A stretch of DNA of 64,000 nt, from NCBI RefSeq assembly GCF_003315035.1, contig NZ_QNRE01000002.1:1-64000 (forward strand), in the 5' to 3' direction. A program made the position numbers and the translations under genes. A model generated the notes under the pieces. It saw only the letters and a program-made list of their open reading frames with translations. It was not told the DNA's origin and searched no databases. This DNA comes from Nocardia puris (GTDB lineage Bacteria; Actinomycetota; Actinomycetes; Mycobacteriales; Mycobacteriaceae). This document shows positions 1 to 9,260 of this stretch, piece after piece (positions within the stretch are counted from its first letter, which is position 1; the number at the start of each line of letters is the position of its first letter).

Positions 1-1
1 G

Positions 2-76
2 GTGGTGTCGATCGTGTGCGTGAATTTGTTGTTGACGCAGGTGACGGCGATGTTCTTGCCGACGAGGTTGGCGTGA
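2..76 (+). CDS. YrbEA (MlaE-family permease), C-terminal end only
   Basis: The window opens inside this gene. Frame 2 reads about 24 residues ending FLPTRLA before a TGA at 74-76, and that TGA overlaps the ATG of the next permease gene (ATGA). The position directly before yrbEB and the hydrophobic end with a short polar tail fit a YrbEA subunit, the first of the two MlaE-like permeases of an mce operon. Only the stub is visible, so the call rests on operon order. Confidence 0.6.
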   Translation: MVSIVCVNLLLTQVTAMFLPTRLA

Positions 77-939
77 TGGCCGTATCCCCTTACGTTCCAG
101 GCGGTTTCGGCAAGGTCGTGCGCAAGGCGCGCGCGCTCGCGTCCTGGCATCCCCTCGAATCACTGGGCTTCACCGCGGCGTTCATCTGGCAGACCCTCAG
201 CGCGATTCCGCTGACCGTCACCCACTACCGCGCCGAGACCATGCGCGCCATCACCAACATGACCTGGGGCCGCGGCTCGGTGATCGTCGGCGGCGGCACC
301 GTGCCGATGATGATCGTGCTCGGCCTGGTCATGGGCGCCTCGGTGGCCGTCGAATCCTTCGCGACCCTCGACATGCTCGGCATGGGTCCGGTCACCGGCC
401 TGATCTCGGCCTTCGCCACCACCCGTGAACTCGCGCCCATCGCCGCGGCGGTCGGCTTCGCGGCGCAGGCCGGCTGCCGGATGACGGCGGAGATCGGGTC
501 GATGCGCATCTCCGAGGAGATCGACGCCCTCGAGGCGCTGGGCCTGAGGTCGGTGCCGTTCGTGGTGACCACCCGCGTGATCGCCGGCGCCATCGCGATC
601 GTGCCGACCTTCCTGATCGCGCTGATCCTGGCCTACCTGGCCTGTCGCGGTGTGATCACGCTCGTGCACGGCCAGTCCGCGGGCGTCTACGACCACTACT
701 TCTTCCAGTTCGTGTCCGGATTCGACGTGATCGCCGCGGTGATCAAGGTCGCCATCTTCGGCACCGTGGTCATCCTGATCCATTGCTACTTCGGCTTTTT
801 CGCCACCGGTGGTCCCGAGGGGGTCGGCATCGCGTCCGGAAGGGCGGTGCGCGCCAGCTTCGTGGCGATCATCGCCGTCGACATGGTCCTGTCCATCGTG
901 CTGTGGGGCTTCAGCACCGCGATCACTTTCCCGGGGTAG
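76..939 (+). CDS. yrbEB: YrbEB, MlaE-family ABC transporter permease of an mce operon
   Basis: Inner-membrane permease of 287 residues, the second of two YrbE proteins that with an Mkl/MceG ATPase are thought to power lipid import through Mce proteins. Several hydrophobic segments are visible, and the central stretch with ELAPIAAAVGFAAQAGCRMTAEIG followed by EEIDALEALG is the conserved MlaE/YrbE core (here residues about 120-160). I chose the ATG at 76 because it overlaps the upstream stop and begins MAVSPYVPGG, typical of YrbEB; the frame is open further upstream to 16. The ATPase gene is not in the window. Which mce locus this is cannot be told from sequence alone. Confidence 0.9.
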   Translation: MAVSPYVPGGFGKVVRKARALASWHPLESLGFTAAFIWQTLSAIPLTVTHYRAETMRAITNMTWGRGSVIVGGGTVPMMIVLGLVMGASVAVESFATLDMLGMGPVTGLISAFATTRELAPIAAAVGFAAQAGCRMTAEIGSMRISEEIDALEALGLRSVPFVVTTRVIAGAIAIVPTFLIALILAYLACRGVITLVHGQSAGVYDHYFFQFVSGFDVIAAVIKVAIFGTVVILIHCYFGFFATGGPEGVGIASGRAVRASFVAIIAVDMVLSIVLWGFSTAITFPG

Positions 940-942
940 GGG

Positions 943-1971
943 ATGCCGAGTTACGGAATGCCCGGTGTCGCGATCGACAAGAAGCAGTCGACGCGCACCG
1001 CACTCGCGCTGCTGCTCGTGCTGGCGCTCGTGATCGTCGGCTGGCGCGTGTACAGCGGTACCCGTGATGAGGAGGGCATGCGCCTGGCCTTGCACACCGA
1101 GCAGATCGGCGACGGCATCGTCGCCGGGACGCTGGTCCGCGCCGACGGCGTATTGGTCGGTGAGGTCACCGAGGTCGCGCCCGCCGAGGCGGGCACGCAG
1201 CGGATCAGTCTGCTGCTCGACCCCGACCTGCTCGAGGGGTTGGACGACAGCCTGCGCGTCGACTACGCGACCGGAAACCTGTTCGGTATCAGCGAGATCG
1301 CGCTGCGGCCGGGCTCGGGCGGTGCGCCGCTGCGCTCGGGCAAGGTCATCGATATGACCGGCGGGCAGGCCGATCGCGCCTACGACGCCACGATGGGCAG
1401 TCTGCTGCGCAGCCTCTCGCAGGTGAGCGGCGAAGTGCTCACCCCGCAGTTGGCGTCGGTGCTCGCGCAGCTGGCGGGCGACATCCGCGCCTACACCCCG
1501 CTGTTGCAGTCGATGGTGGTGCTGTCGCGCACGGTCGCCGACGTCCAGACGCTGCCGATGTCGTTGCAGCTCGGCCAGTACGGGCGCGCGCTGGACGGGG
1601 GCGGCGTGTTCATCGGTGCGGTCCTGCAGGTGATCGATCAGGTGTACCGGATCCAGACGCTGCGCGAGGACCGGCCCGATATCGACGCCACCATCACGGC
1701 CGTGATCGAGGACATCTTCCCGTCGCTGGAGAACGCGATGTACAGCGCCGACGCCGGATTCGGCGGCTACACGGCGCTGCTGGCGCCGATCCTGAACGCG
1801 GCCGCGGGCACCGTGTCGGACCCGCAGCGGTCCAGCGCGGAACTGCGCGCGCTGATCGACCGGCTGCGCGCGGCGATGCCGGACACGCCGGACGGCCCCG
1901 TGCTCAATGTCGATGTGGACCTGAACGGTTTCCCCGTGCTGGCCCCGGTTCTCGGTGGAGGTGTGCGATGA
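943..1971 (+). CDS. Mce family protein, MceA position
   Basis: First of six consecutive Mce proteins (342 residues) that are exported, anchored by an N-terminal hydrophobic segment (about residues 19-38) and are thought to form a lipid-conducting assembly across the mycobacterial-type envelope. The MlaD-like domain follows the anchor, with GTLVRADGVLVGEVTEV as the conserved beta-rich part; the remainder is the long helical Mce domain. The N-terminal region ahead of the helix is short. It begins three bases after yrbEB stops and overlaps the next gene by four bases, so it belongs to one transcript. Assignment as MceA is by order; the family call is firm. Confidence 0.88.
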   Translation: MPSYGMPGVAIDKKQSTRTALALLLVLALVIVGWRVYSGTRDEEGMRLALHTEQIGDGIVAGTLVRADGVLVGEVTEVAPAEAGTQRISLLLDPDLLEGLDDSLRVDYATGNLFGISEIALRPGSGGAPLRSGKVIDMTGGQADRAYDATMGSLLRSLSQVSGEVLTPQLASVLAQLAGDIRAYTPLLQSMVVLSRTVADVQTLPMSLQLGQYGRALDGGGVFIGAVLQVIDQVYRIQTLREDRPDIDATITAVIEDIFPSLENAMYSADAGFGGYTALLAPILNAAAGTVSDPQRSSAELRALIDRLRAAMPDTPDGPVLNVDVDLNGFPVLAPVLGGGVR

Positions 1972-2972
1972 CCTCGGTGCGCGGAGCGGCGTGGCGGCTC
2001 GCCGTGTTCGCCGCCGCGATGGTGGGTGTGCTGGTGTTGATCATCAGTGCGATCCAACGGCCGGTGGGCGGTGCCTCCGACTCCTACGACGTGCTGTTCA
2101 CCGACGCGAACGGCCTGAAGACCGGCGACGACGTGCGCATGTTCGGCGTGCAGGTGGGCAAGGTCGAGTCCATCGACCTCGACGGGAACCAGGCGCGCGT
2201 CGGCATCACGGTGCGCCGGTCCTCGCCCGTCTACGAGAACAGCCGCTTCGCCATCCGCTACCAGAACCTCACGGGGCAGCGGTATGTCGATCTCCAGCAG
2301 GAGAGCACGCCCACCGGGCGCACGCCCGCGGGTTCGACCATCGGCACCGACCGCAGCATCCCGTCCTTCGACGTGACCGGTCTGTTCAACGGGCTGAAGC
2401 CGGTGCTGGCGACGCTCTCCCCAGAATCGCTGAACCAGTTCGGGGAGAGCATGCTCGCCGTCATCGAGGGCGACGGCACCGGCATCGGCCCGGCGCTGGA
2501 CGCCATCGGCATGCTGAGCACCTACGCCACCGATCGCCAGCAGGTGATCTCGGTGCTGATGCGCAATCTGGCCGAGATCTCCGACCAGATCGGCGGGCGC
2601 TCACCGCATCTGGTCACCCTGCTGGGCAAGGTCGCCGACGTGTTCACCTCGTTGCAGATCAAGGTCGAGGGCCTCATCGACTTCGCGCTCACCGCGCCGC
2701 CGGTGCTCGATCCCGTCGATTCGCTGCTGGCGACGCTGGGGTTGACCGAGGACGCGAACCCCGACGTGGACAACATCGTTCGGAAGCTGTTCCCGAATCC
2801 GCAGGAGTTGGTGGAGATCCTGAGCAGCCTGCCCGGACTGATCGCGGGCTTGCGGGAGTCGCTGCCCGCCAAGACCGGCACCGAGCTCTCGTGCAGCCGG
2901 GGCTCGGCCGAGCTGCCCGCCGCGTTCGCGGTGCTCGTCGCGGGGCAGAAGGTGTCGGTATGCAACCGATGA
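1968..2972 (+). CDS. Mce family protein, MceB position
   Basis: Exported Mce protein of 334 residues. Residues about 10-27 form the membrane anchor or uncleaved signal. The MlaD/Mce N-terminal domain is seen in LFTDANGLKTGDDVRMFGV and QVGKVESIDL, the classic pattern that places a substrate-exposed loop between beta strands. The C-terminal half is helical and ends in Cys-Asn-Arg, with one other cysteine nearby, a frequent MceB feature. The ATG at 1968 overlaps the mceA stop (ATGA), indicating translational coupling. Confidence 0.9.
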   Translation: MTSVRGAAWRLAVFAAAMVGVLVLIISAIQRPVGGASDSYDVLFTDANGLKTGDDVRMFGVQVGKVESIDLDGNQARVGITVRRSSPVYENSRFAIRYQNLTGQRYVDLQQESTPTGRTPAGSTIGTDRSIPSFDVTGLFNGLKPVLATLSPESLNQFGESMLAVIEGDGTGIGPALDAIGMLSTYATDRQQVISVLMRNLAEISDQIGGRSPHLVTLLGKVADVFTSLQIKVEGLIDFALTAPPVLDPVDSLLATLGLTEDANPDVDNIVRKLFPNPQELVEILSSLPGLIAGLRESLPAKTGTELSCSRGSAELPAAFAVLVAGQKVSVCNR

Positions 2973-3997
2973 CCAAGGTGCGCAAGGCCTTCGGCGGTGA
3001 TCGCCCCCGCCGCACAGAGCAGGCGAAGCTGCGCCACGATCTGCGGCTCGGCATTCTCGGCGCGGTGCTCGTGGTGCTCGGCATGGTCGCGGTGGCGGTG
3101 CTGTACACGGTGCCGTTCGGGCGCGAGACCTATACCGCGGAGCTCACCGAAGCGCAGTCGGTGCGGGTCGGCGACGATGTGCGCCTGGCCGGCATCTCGG
3201 TCGGCAAGGTGGAATCGCTGGAGCTGCAACCGGAACGGGTGCTGATGACGTTCTCGGTGGACTCGTCGGTGTTCCTCGGCAGCGAGACCTCCCTCGACAT
3301 CCGCATGCTCACCATCGTGGGCGGGCACTACGTGGCGCTGTTCCCGGCGGGCGAGGAGCCGCTCGGCGACCGGATGATCACCGCCGACCGGATCCGCCTG
3401 CCCTACAGCCTCGTCCAGGCCTTCCAGGACGCCGCCCAGCCGCTGCGCGAGATCGACGGAAACACGTTGCGCGACAATCTGACCGCCATGGCCGACTCGC
3501 TCGAGGCCAGCCCCGACAGCTTGCGCCGCACGCTCGACGGCGTCGAGCATTTCGTGGATGTGCTGGATCAGCAGCGCGCCGACGTGTCGCGGGCGATCGC
3601 GCTCGCCGACGAATACCTGGGCGCGGTGTACCAGGCCAAGGGGGAGCTGGGCAGGTTGGTCGAGCGGATCAACGTGCTGGAGACGGTGCTCGCCGACAAG
3701 CGCACCGAGGTGCGTACCGCCGTCGAAGCACTGGATCGGGTGATCAGCAGGCTCGCCGCGCTGCAACCGGCGTGGGAGACGACGCTGAAGCCGATGGCCC
3801 AGCAACTCGCGGCGGCGGTTCCGGAGCTGGAGCGGCTCGGGCAGCAGTTGCAGCCGCTGATCGACGACGTGCACGCGCTCGGCGAACGTGTCGGGACGTA
3901 CTTGCCGCCCGAAGGCGGTGTGCGCGTGGATCATTCGGGCGCGACGATCGAGGTGCCCGAGGGTGTGTGCGTGCCGGTGCCGGGGAGGGTCTGCTGA
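2969..3997 (+). CDS. Mce family protein, MceC position
   Basis: Exported Mce protein of 342 residues from the ATG at 2969, which overlaps the mceB stop by four bases; an ATG three codons earlier (2960) is the alternative. A basic, charged N-terminus precedes a hydrophobic anchor (residues about 25-45), then the MlaD-like domain with VRVGDDVRLAGISVGKVESL. The C-terminal half is predicted helical, with heptad-like Leu spacing in the ELGRLVERINVLETVLADK region. A short tail ends in CVPVPGRVC with two cysteines. Start of mceD overlaps the stop. Confidence 0.88.
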   Translation: MTKVRKAFGGDRPRRTEQAKLRHDLRLGILGAVLVVLGMVAVAVLYTVPFGRETYTAELTEAQSVRVGDDVRLAGISVGKVESLELQPERVLMTFSVDSSVFLGSETSLDIRMLTIVGGHYVALFPAGEEPLGDRMITADRIRLPYSLVQAFQDAAQPLREIDGNTLRDNLTAMADSLEASPDSLRRTLDGVEHFVDVLDQQRADVSRAIALADEYLGAVYQAKGELGRLVERINVLETVLADKRTEVRTAVEALDRVISRLAALQPAWETTLKPMAQQLAAAVPELERLGQQLQPLIDDVHALGERVGTYLPPEGGVRVDHSGATIEVPEGVCVPVPGRVC

Positions 3998-5094
3998 TGT
4001 TGCTGCGTTTCCTCGGATCCCGCGGATTCATGTCGGTGGCGGGTGCGCTCGCGATCGGTGTGCTGGTCGTGGTGGGCTACGTCGTCGCGTTCCAGCCGTT
4101 CAAGAAGACCGAAACCTATTGCGCGCTCATGCCCGACACCATCGGCTTGTACGTGGGCAATCACGTGACGATGCGCGGCATGCCGGTCGGCGAGGTCACC
4201 GCCATCACGCCGTCGCCGGAGCACGTGCGCGTCGAATTCACCGTCGACGCCGCCTATTCCCTGCCGGCCGCCGCCTCGGCGACCACCGTGTCCGACACCG
4301 TGGTCGCCGACCGCGACCTGGCGCTGGTGAACGTCGACCCCTCCGAACAACTGCGCGACCCTGCGGAGTGCATCACCAAAACGCTGACGCCCAAGAGCCT
4401 CACCGAAACCCTGGGCGCGCTCGCCGAACTCTCCAGCGAACTCCTCGGTCCGCAGGACTCCGAGCAGAACGCGCTCGCGCGCGGCATCGGCGCGCTGAAC
4501 TCGGCGACCGCGGGCACCGGGCCGCAGCTCAACGAGATCATCCGCAAACTCGGCACCGCGCTGCACTCCCCGGACGCCGCCATCGGGCACCTGGCCGGGC
4601 TGCTCGATTCGCTGGCCGCGCTGTCGAGCACGGTGGCGGGGCGCTGGGGCGATATCAAGTCCATGATGCTGCGCCTGTCGGACGTGCTGGACAACGTGAA
4701 CAACGAGCTGTTCAACCGGACGGTGGAGATCATCGACAGCTTCCAGAAGCTGTTGCCGATGCTCAACGACATCACCACGCTGTTCGGCGATCCGATCCTG
4801 GACGTGCTGGACGCGGCGGTGCCGCTGGTGCGGCTGCTGGGCGACAACGTCGACGCGCTGCGCGACATCATCACCAAGATACCGGCGCTGACCGGTGCGT
4901 TCACCACCGTCGCCGGGCCCGGTGCGCCGGGACTGACCTACGCGCCGCCGCGGGTGGCGCTACCCGAACAGGATGCGAACCAGATGTGCGCGCTGATCAA
5001 CGCGGTCTCGCCGGGGCGGTGTGCGCCCGGCGCGGACGGCAGGCCCCAGGTCGACCTCGCGCAGTGGGTGCTGGCGATGACGGGGGCGAGGTGA
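3997..5094 (+). CDS. Mce family protein, MceD position
   Basis: Exported Mce protein, 365 residues, starting at an ATG that shares its A with the mceC stop codon. The N-terminal hydrophobic segment is at about residues 13-31. The MlaD/Mce domain contains LYVGNHVTMRGMPVGEVTAI. The long C-terminal portion is helical. Two cysteines lie near the C-terminus (QMCALI and GRCAPG), matching the paired cysteines often found in MceC/D proteins. Operon position and domain content make the family certain; the letter is by order. Confidence 0.88.
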   Translation: MLLRFLGSRGFMSVAGALAIGVLVVVGYVVAFQPFKKTETYCALMPDTIGLYVGNHVTMRGMPVGEVTAITPSPEHVRVEFTVDAAYSLPAAASATTVSDTVVADRDLALVNVDPSEQLRDPAECITKTLTPKSLTETLGALAELSSELLGPQDSEQNALARGIGALNSATAGTGPQLNEIIRKLGTALHSPDAAIGHLAGLLDSLAALSSTVAGRWGDIKSMMLRLSDVLDNVNNELFNRTVEIIDSFQKLLPMLNDITTLFGDPILDVLDAAVPLVRLLGDNVDALRDIITKIPALTGAFTTVAGPGAPGLTYAPPRVALPEQDANQMCALINAVSPGRCAPGADGRPQVDLAQWVLAMTGAR

Positions 5095-6155
5095 TGGGTA
5101 TGACCCGGCGACTGCGGCGCGGCGCGGGGGCGATGCTGCTCACGGCGGTGTTGCTGACCGGTGGCTGCGCGTTCGATCCTTCGTCGGTCCCGGTGCCGGG
5201 CGCCGGTGTCTCGGGCCCGACCTATCAGGTGCGCATCGAGTTCGCGAACGCGCTGAACCTGCCCGCGCGCGCCCGGGTGATGGCCAACGGCGCGCAGGTC
5301 GGCACGGTGACGAAGGTGTCGGTCGTGGACCCGGGCGAGGCCTCCGGTGGCGGCGGATACGTGATGGTGGACACCGAGATCGAGGACTCGGTGCGGTTGC
5401 CGCGCACCACGATCGCGCAGCTGCGGCAGGAGACGGTGCTCGGCGACATCCACATCGCGCTGCTCACCCCGCCCGACGGGTTCGCCGACACGCTCGCCGA
5501 CGGTGACACGCTCCCGCGCGCCCAGACCATTCCCGCCACCCAGATCGAGGACACCATGGCGGGCATCGCCACCTTCGTCCAGGGCGGCGCGATCGGCCAG
5601 TTCCAGGACATCATCAACAGCCTGAACGCGGTGCTGCCGCCGGATTCGAAGGAGACGGCGCGCATCTCGGGCGTGGTCGGCGCGAACGCGTTGGACCTGG
5701 CGGCCAACCTGGCCGAGGTGGACGCCTTCCTGAACGGGTTGAGCACCGATGCCGCCGTGGTGCACGGGATGGGGGAGCGCACCGCGGAGATGCTGACCGA
5801 GCCCGCCGTGCAACAGATCTCGGCCTCGGTGGAGTCCATCGTCAACGTGGTCGGCGTGCTCGGCGCGCTGGGCAATGTCGCGCACTCGCTGGTGTGGCTG
5901 GCCCCGCTGGCGCAGTCCGGTGACGCGGCGGCGCGCGCGTTCGTGCCGCTGGCCTTCACCTCCCGGCCGCTGGACCTGGACGCGCCGTCGAACCTGAACG
6001 CGCTGGTGGCCCTGATCCGGGATCGCATCGTCCCGTTCGTCGAGCGCGGGCCGAAGGTGAACGTGGTCGGTGTGTCCACCGACGGGCAGGTGTCCACCGA
6101 CGATCAGGTGGATCAGATCGTCCGGACACTGCGCATGATCGGAGCGGTGCGGTGA
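5094..6155 (+). CDS. Mce family lipoprotein, MceE position (LprK-like)
   Basis: The only lipoprotein in the set, as expected for MceE. The first 25 residues form a signal peptide with basic residues, a hydrophobic core and a lipobox LLTGGC, so cleavage should leave a lipidated cysteine on the outer face of the membrane. The Mce domain is visible as ARVMANGAQVGTVTKV. Length is 353 residues. Start is the ATG at 5094 overlapping the mceD stop; a second ATG two codons on is possible. Coupled at its 3' end to mceF. Confidence 0.9.
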   Translation: MGMTRRLRRGAGAMLLTAVLLTGGCAFDPSSVPVPGAGVSGPTYQVRIEFANALNLPARARVMANGAQVGTVTKVSVVDPGEASGGGGYVMVDTEIEDSVRLPRTTIAQLRQETVLGDIHIALLTPPDGFADTLADGDTLPRAQTIPATQIEDTMAGIATFVQGGAIGQFQDIINSLNAVLPPDSKETARISGVVGANALDLAANLAEVDAFLNGLSTDAAVVHGMGERTAEMLTEPAVQQISASVESIVNVVGVLGALGNVAHSLVWLAPLAQSGDAAARAFVPLAFTSRPLDLDAPSNLNALVALIRDRIVPFVERGPKVNVVGVSTDGQVSTDDQVDQIVRTLRMIGAVR

Positions 6156-7111
6156 AACTGTCGTCGGCGCTGTCCTTCTCGGCCATCGGCCTCATCACGG
6201 TGCTCGGGATCGCGTACCTCACCTTCGGCGTGGTGCGGGTCGACCCGCTGCGCGAGGACGTGCACGCCACGCTGGTGCTGCCCAATTCCAGTGGGCTGGA
6301 AACGGGTTCACCGATCCTGTACCGGGGTGTCGAGGTCGGGGAGGTGACCGGCGTGCGGCGCGGCGCCGGGGAGGTGCGGGTCGAGTTCCGGGTCGGCCGC
6401 GACAGTGATCTGCCGGTGGACAGCGATATCACCATCGAGGCGCTGTCGGCGCTCGGCGAGCCCTATATCGAATTCCGGCCCACCTCGGGCGGCGGGCCTG
6501 TCGTGTCGGATGGTCAAGTGTTGCAAGGGCTTCGGATCCAGGCACCTATCTCCACCCCGGAAGTCGCGCGGCTGGTGACGCAGGCGATGAACCAGCTCGA
6601 CCCGGAAGCGATCGGCGAGTTCATCCAGACCTTCGGCCTCGCGCTGGAGGGCACCGAATCGATCACGCCCGGCCTGGCGCGCTCCACCGATCTGCTCGCC
6701 GCCGTGATCATGAGCCGCTCACCCGCCATCGGCACCATGCTCACCGATCTCCAGTCGATCGCGACCGATATGTCGTGGGCCGACCCTGCCTTCCGCGCGG
6801 CGACACCGGATTTCATCGAGTTCGGCCGCCGGGTGGACGAGATCGCCGAAGCCGTCGGCCGGCTCGCCCGCACGGGCGAATCCCCGGAGATGTACTTGGA
6901 GGGCAACGGGCTGGTGCCGTTCCTCCAGCGGCTGAAGGCCTGGATCGACGTGGTGGGACCGGATCTCGCGCCGCTGGCGCCCATGCTGCAACCGCTGGCC
7001 GACGCCGCCGTGTATTCGATCCCGCAGGTCGATATCAGCGCGCTGATCAGTCAGGCGTTGCAGGCCACCGAACCCGAAGGCGCGGTGCATATCCGACTGA
7101 ACGTCAAATGA
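6152..7111 (+). CDS. Mce family protein, MceF position
   Basis: Last gene of the mce operon, 319 residues, with a GTG start overlapping the mceE stop (GTGA). Residues about 8-26 are the hydrophobic anchor. The MlaD-like domain is clear in SSGLETGSPILYRGVEVGEV. The C-terminal helical region is shorter than in many MceF proteins. A strong hairpin lies 65 bases downstream, so the transcript ends here and no extra mas-type genes follow on this strand. Confidence 0.88.
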   Translation: MKLSSALSFSAIGLITVLGIAYLTFGVVRVDPLREDVHATLVLPNSSGLETGSPILYRGVEVGEVTGVRRGAGEVRVEFRVGRDSDLPVDSDITIEALSALGEPYIEFRPTSGGGPVVSDGQVLQGLRIQAPISTPEVARLVTQAMNQLDPEAIGEFIQTFGLALEGTESITPGLARSTDLLAAVIMSRSPAIGTMLTDLQSIATDMSWADPAFRAATPDFIEFGRRVDEIAEAVGRLARTGESPEMYLEGNGLVPFLQRLKAWIDVVGPDLAPLAPMLQPLADAAVYSIPQVDISALISQALQATEPEGAVHIRLNVK

Positions 7112-7175
7112 GCCGGACGGTCGAGGAGCGGGAAACCTTGGTGTGCGCAGGTAATCTCGATCCATCGGTCGATGC

Positions 7176-7207
7176 TGTGAGGGCCCGGCGCTCGCCGGGC
7201 CCTCACA
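7176..7207. terminator. Bidirectional hairpin terminator after the mce operon
   Basis: A perfect inverted repeat with 15-base arms (TGTGAGGGCCCGGCG and its complement) and a two-base centre lies between the convergent mceF and beta-lactamase-like genes. It can serve both strands. There is no marked T run, which is common in high-GC actinobacteria. Confidence 0.85.
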
Positions 7208-7213
7208 CGCAAC

Positions 7214-8449
7214 TCAACCGGCCTTGCGCAGATCCGCCGGACCCGCGTCCGCCTCGCTCGCCGCCGACTTCACGATCGGCGTCAACAGCCTCGCGATGAT
7301 GAACTGGTCGCGGGGCAGCCGCGCGGCCTCGGGCAGCCAGTTGTGCACGAACCCGACCGACAGGCCGCTCTCCGGATCGGCCCAGCCGGCCGACCCGACG
7401 AAACCGATGTGCCCGAACGCGCGGGGCGCGCCCAACACCGGCAGCGAGTGGTAGCCGAGCCGCCAGCCCATCGGCAGGAACAGGTTGCGGTCGGGCAGGA
7501 TGGTCTGGATACGCGACAGCGCCCGCACGCGGCCCCGCGAGATCCGCGGGTTCTCACCGGCCAGCAGGCTGTACACGGCCGCGATGCCGCGCGCGGTGAA
7601 CACGCCGTTGGCGCCGGGCATCTCCCCGCGGAGGATGGCGGGGGCCTCACCGGACGACAGGTTGCCGACGCCGGGGGTGTAGATCGCGCGCACGAAACCG
7701 AGGCCGGGCACCGGTCCCAGCGACGCGGCGCGCAGCACGTCCTCGGCGCGCGGGATGCCGAACGGCACCGGCGAACCGTGCGATCCGGCCACCGTGGTCG
7801 GGGAAGTCGGGGGCGGGGTGCCCAAGTGCAGGCCGTCCACGCCCAGCGGTTCGGCCAGTTCGGTGTGGTACAGCTCGCCCATGCCCTTGCCGGTCACCGC
7901 GCGCGCCAAGCCCGCGGCCAGCCAGCCGAAGCTGATCGCGTGGTAGGCGGGCAGGCCGCGGAAGCGGTCGGGTTTGGCGGCGGCGAGGCGCTCCTCCATC
8001 AGGTGATGGTCGAGCATTTCCTCGAGGTTCTTGGCCAGCGGACCCACCCGGGACAGGCCCGCGCGGTGGCTCATCATCTCGGCGACGGTGATCGACTTCT
8101 TGCCGTTCGCGCCGAACTCGGGCCAGTACTCCGCCACCGGCGCCTGGTAGTCGATGAGCCCGCGCGCGGCCAGCAGGTGGATCACGGTCGAAGTGATGCC
8201 CTTGGAGGTGGAGTACGACAGCGCGGCCGTGTTCTCCGTCCACGGGGTTTCGCCGGTGTTGTCGGCGGTGCCGGTCCAGATGTCGAGCAGCGGCTCGCCG
8301 TGCCGGTAGACGGCGAGGGCGCCGCCGCCGCGGTTCTGGCCGAACAGGCGGGAGAACGCCGTGACGACACGCTCGTAGCGCGCGTCGGCGACGCCGTGGA
8401 CAATCGGTCCGCCCTCGGGGCTTTCCACAGGTTTCGACACCACGATCAC
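7214..8449 (-). CDS. Serine beta-lactamase-family hydrolase / esterase
   Basis: Member of the class C beta-lactamase / EstB-type serine hydrolase family (411 residues). The nucleophile motif SxxK is STSK at residues 80-83, followed by the helix typical of this fold; a tyrosine motif (YHAISFGW, Tyr169) is the likely second catalytic element. There is no signal peptide, so a cytoplasmic esterase or carboxylesterase is more likely than an antibiotic-degrading enzyme. The GTG start at 8449 gives MIVVSKPVES; in-frame GTG codons a few residues later are alternatives. It converges on the mce operon and shares its terminator. Substrate unknown. Confidence 0.8.
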   Translation of the reverse strand: MIVVSKPVESPEGGPIVHGVADARYERVVTAFSRLFGQNRGGGALAVYRHGEPLLDIWTGTADNTGETPWTENTAALSYSTSKGITSTVIHLLAARGLIDYQAPVAEYWPEFGANGKKSITVAEMMSHRAGLSRVGPLAKNLEEMLDHHLMEERLAAAKPDRFRGLPAYHAISFGWLAAGLARAVTGKGMGELYHTELAEPLGVDGLHLGTPPPTSPTTVAGSHGSPVPFGIPRAEDVLRAASLGPVPGLGFVRAIYTPGVGNLSSGEAPAILRGEMPGANGVFTARGIAAVYSLLAGENPRISRGRVRALSRIQTILPDRNLFLPMGWRLGYHSLPVLGAPRAFGHIGFVGSAGWADPESGLSVGFVHNWLPEAARLPRDQFIIARLLTPIVKSAASEADAGPADLRKAG

Positions 8450-8773
8450 ACCTCACAAGTCACCGTTGACCAGCGATCGGGTTCTGTTTTCGGGACCCGA
8501 TCCTCGTTCAACGATACGGAACATACCGGCTATTCCTGAACCTCGAAGTCACAGAAAACGCCCGGATCGGCGAATTCGCACTCCGGGCACGAACGATGTG
8601 GCCCCCGATTCGTCACCGGACACCGCGCGATATCGGACAAATCGGTCAGGGATTGGAATCATGCTGATCCGGGTCGTTGCCGAAGGTAATGACACTGGCC
8701 GATGCTCGGATCGACGATCCGGAGGAGGCATGGTGGCGAGCGGGGACAGATCGACCTCCGGGTGTCGAGTCCG
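8450..8773. other. Intergenic region, no gene recognised
   Basis: About 320 bases upstream of the beta-lactamase-like gene and before the exporter remnant. It should hold the promoter of the minus-strand gene. I see no convincing ORF, RNA gene or strong repeat. Confidence 0.4.
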
Positions 8774-9046
8774 ATGAGTTTCGGCAGGGGCGCACCGCTG
8801 GCGGGGGCCGACGACACGCGACGCGACGGACGCACCCTGCGCTCCGGCCTGGCGATCATGACGCGCGGCTGCCTGCGCCACCCCGGCGCGACGGCGGTGG
8901 CCGTGGGGTCGGCCCTGGTCAACGGCAACACCATGGTGCTCGCCGCCAAGGCGGTCGGCTGGAGCACCGAGCACTTGGTGATCGCGAGCTTCCGCGAGGA
9001 CCGGTTCCTGGTCGGCGCGGCCGTGTTCGGCGCCGGATCGTCCAAG
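8774..9046 (+). pseudogene. Remnant of an ABC exporter (N-terminal part only)
   Basis: From the ATG at 8774 about 90 residues read like the start of an actinobacterial ABC transporter permease/ATPase: a polar leader with RRDGRTLRSGLAIMTRG, then the first membrane span region ATAVAVGSALVNGNTMVLAA followed by VIASFRED and a second hydrophobic stretch. After about 9046 the similarity stops and the frame runs into sequence belonging to the ptsH terminator region. No ATP-binding cassette follows in any frame, so most of the gene is lost. The family call is from pattern recognition only. Confidence 0.5.
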
Positions 9047-9215
9047 AAGTCCTTACGATCACCGCGATTGCAGGCGGATTCGCTGGGTGGCCCTGCCCGG
9101 CCTGCAGATCGCCGCTCGAAGGTCACCTTGACGCCGGTCGGGCTCAGGACCTCGGGTGCCGAGGAAACCGATCCAGTGCGGCCCGAGGAGAGGCGGGAGA
9201 GGGCGAAACGAGAAG

Positions 9216-9247
9216 GCCCCGCCGCCCCAGGGCGGAGGCGGCGGGGC
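9216..9247 (-). terminator. Terminator of the fructose PTS operon
   Basis: Arms GCCCCGCCGCC and GGCGGCGGGGC separated by ten bases lie just downstream of the ptsH stop, reading on the minus strand. A typical GC-rich actinobacterial intrinsic terminator. Confidence 0.75.
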
Positions 9248-9260
9248 TCGCGGGGGTGGG

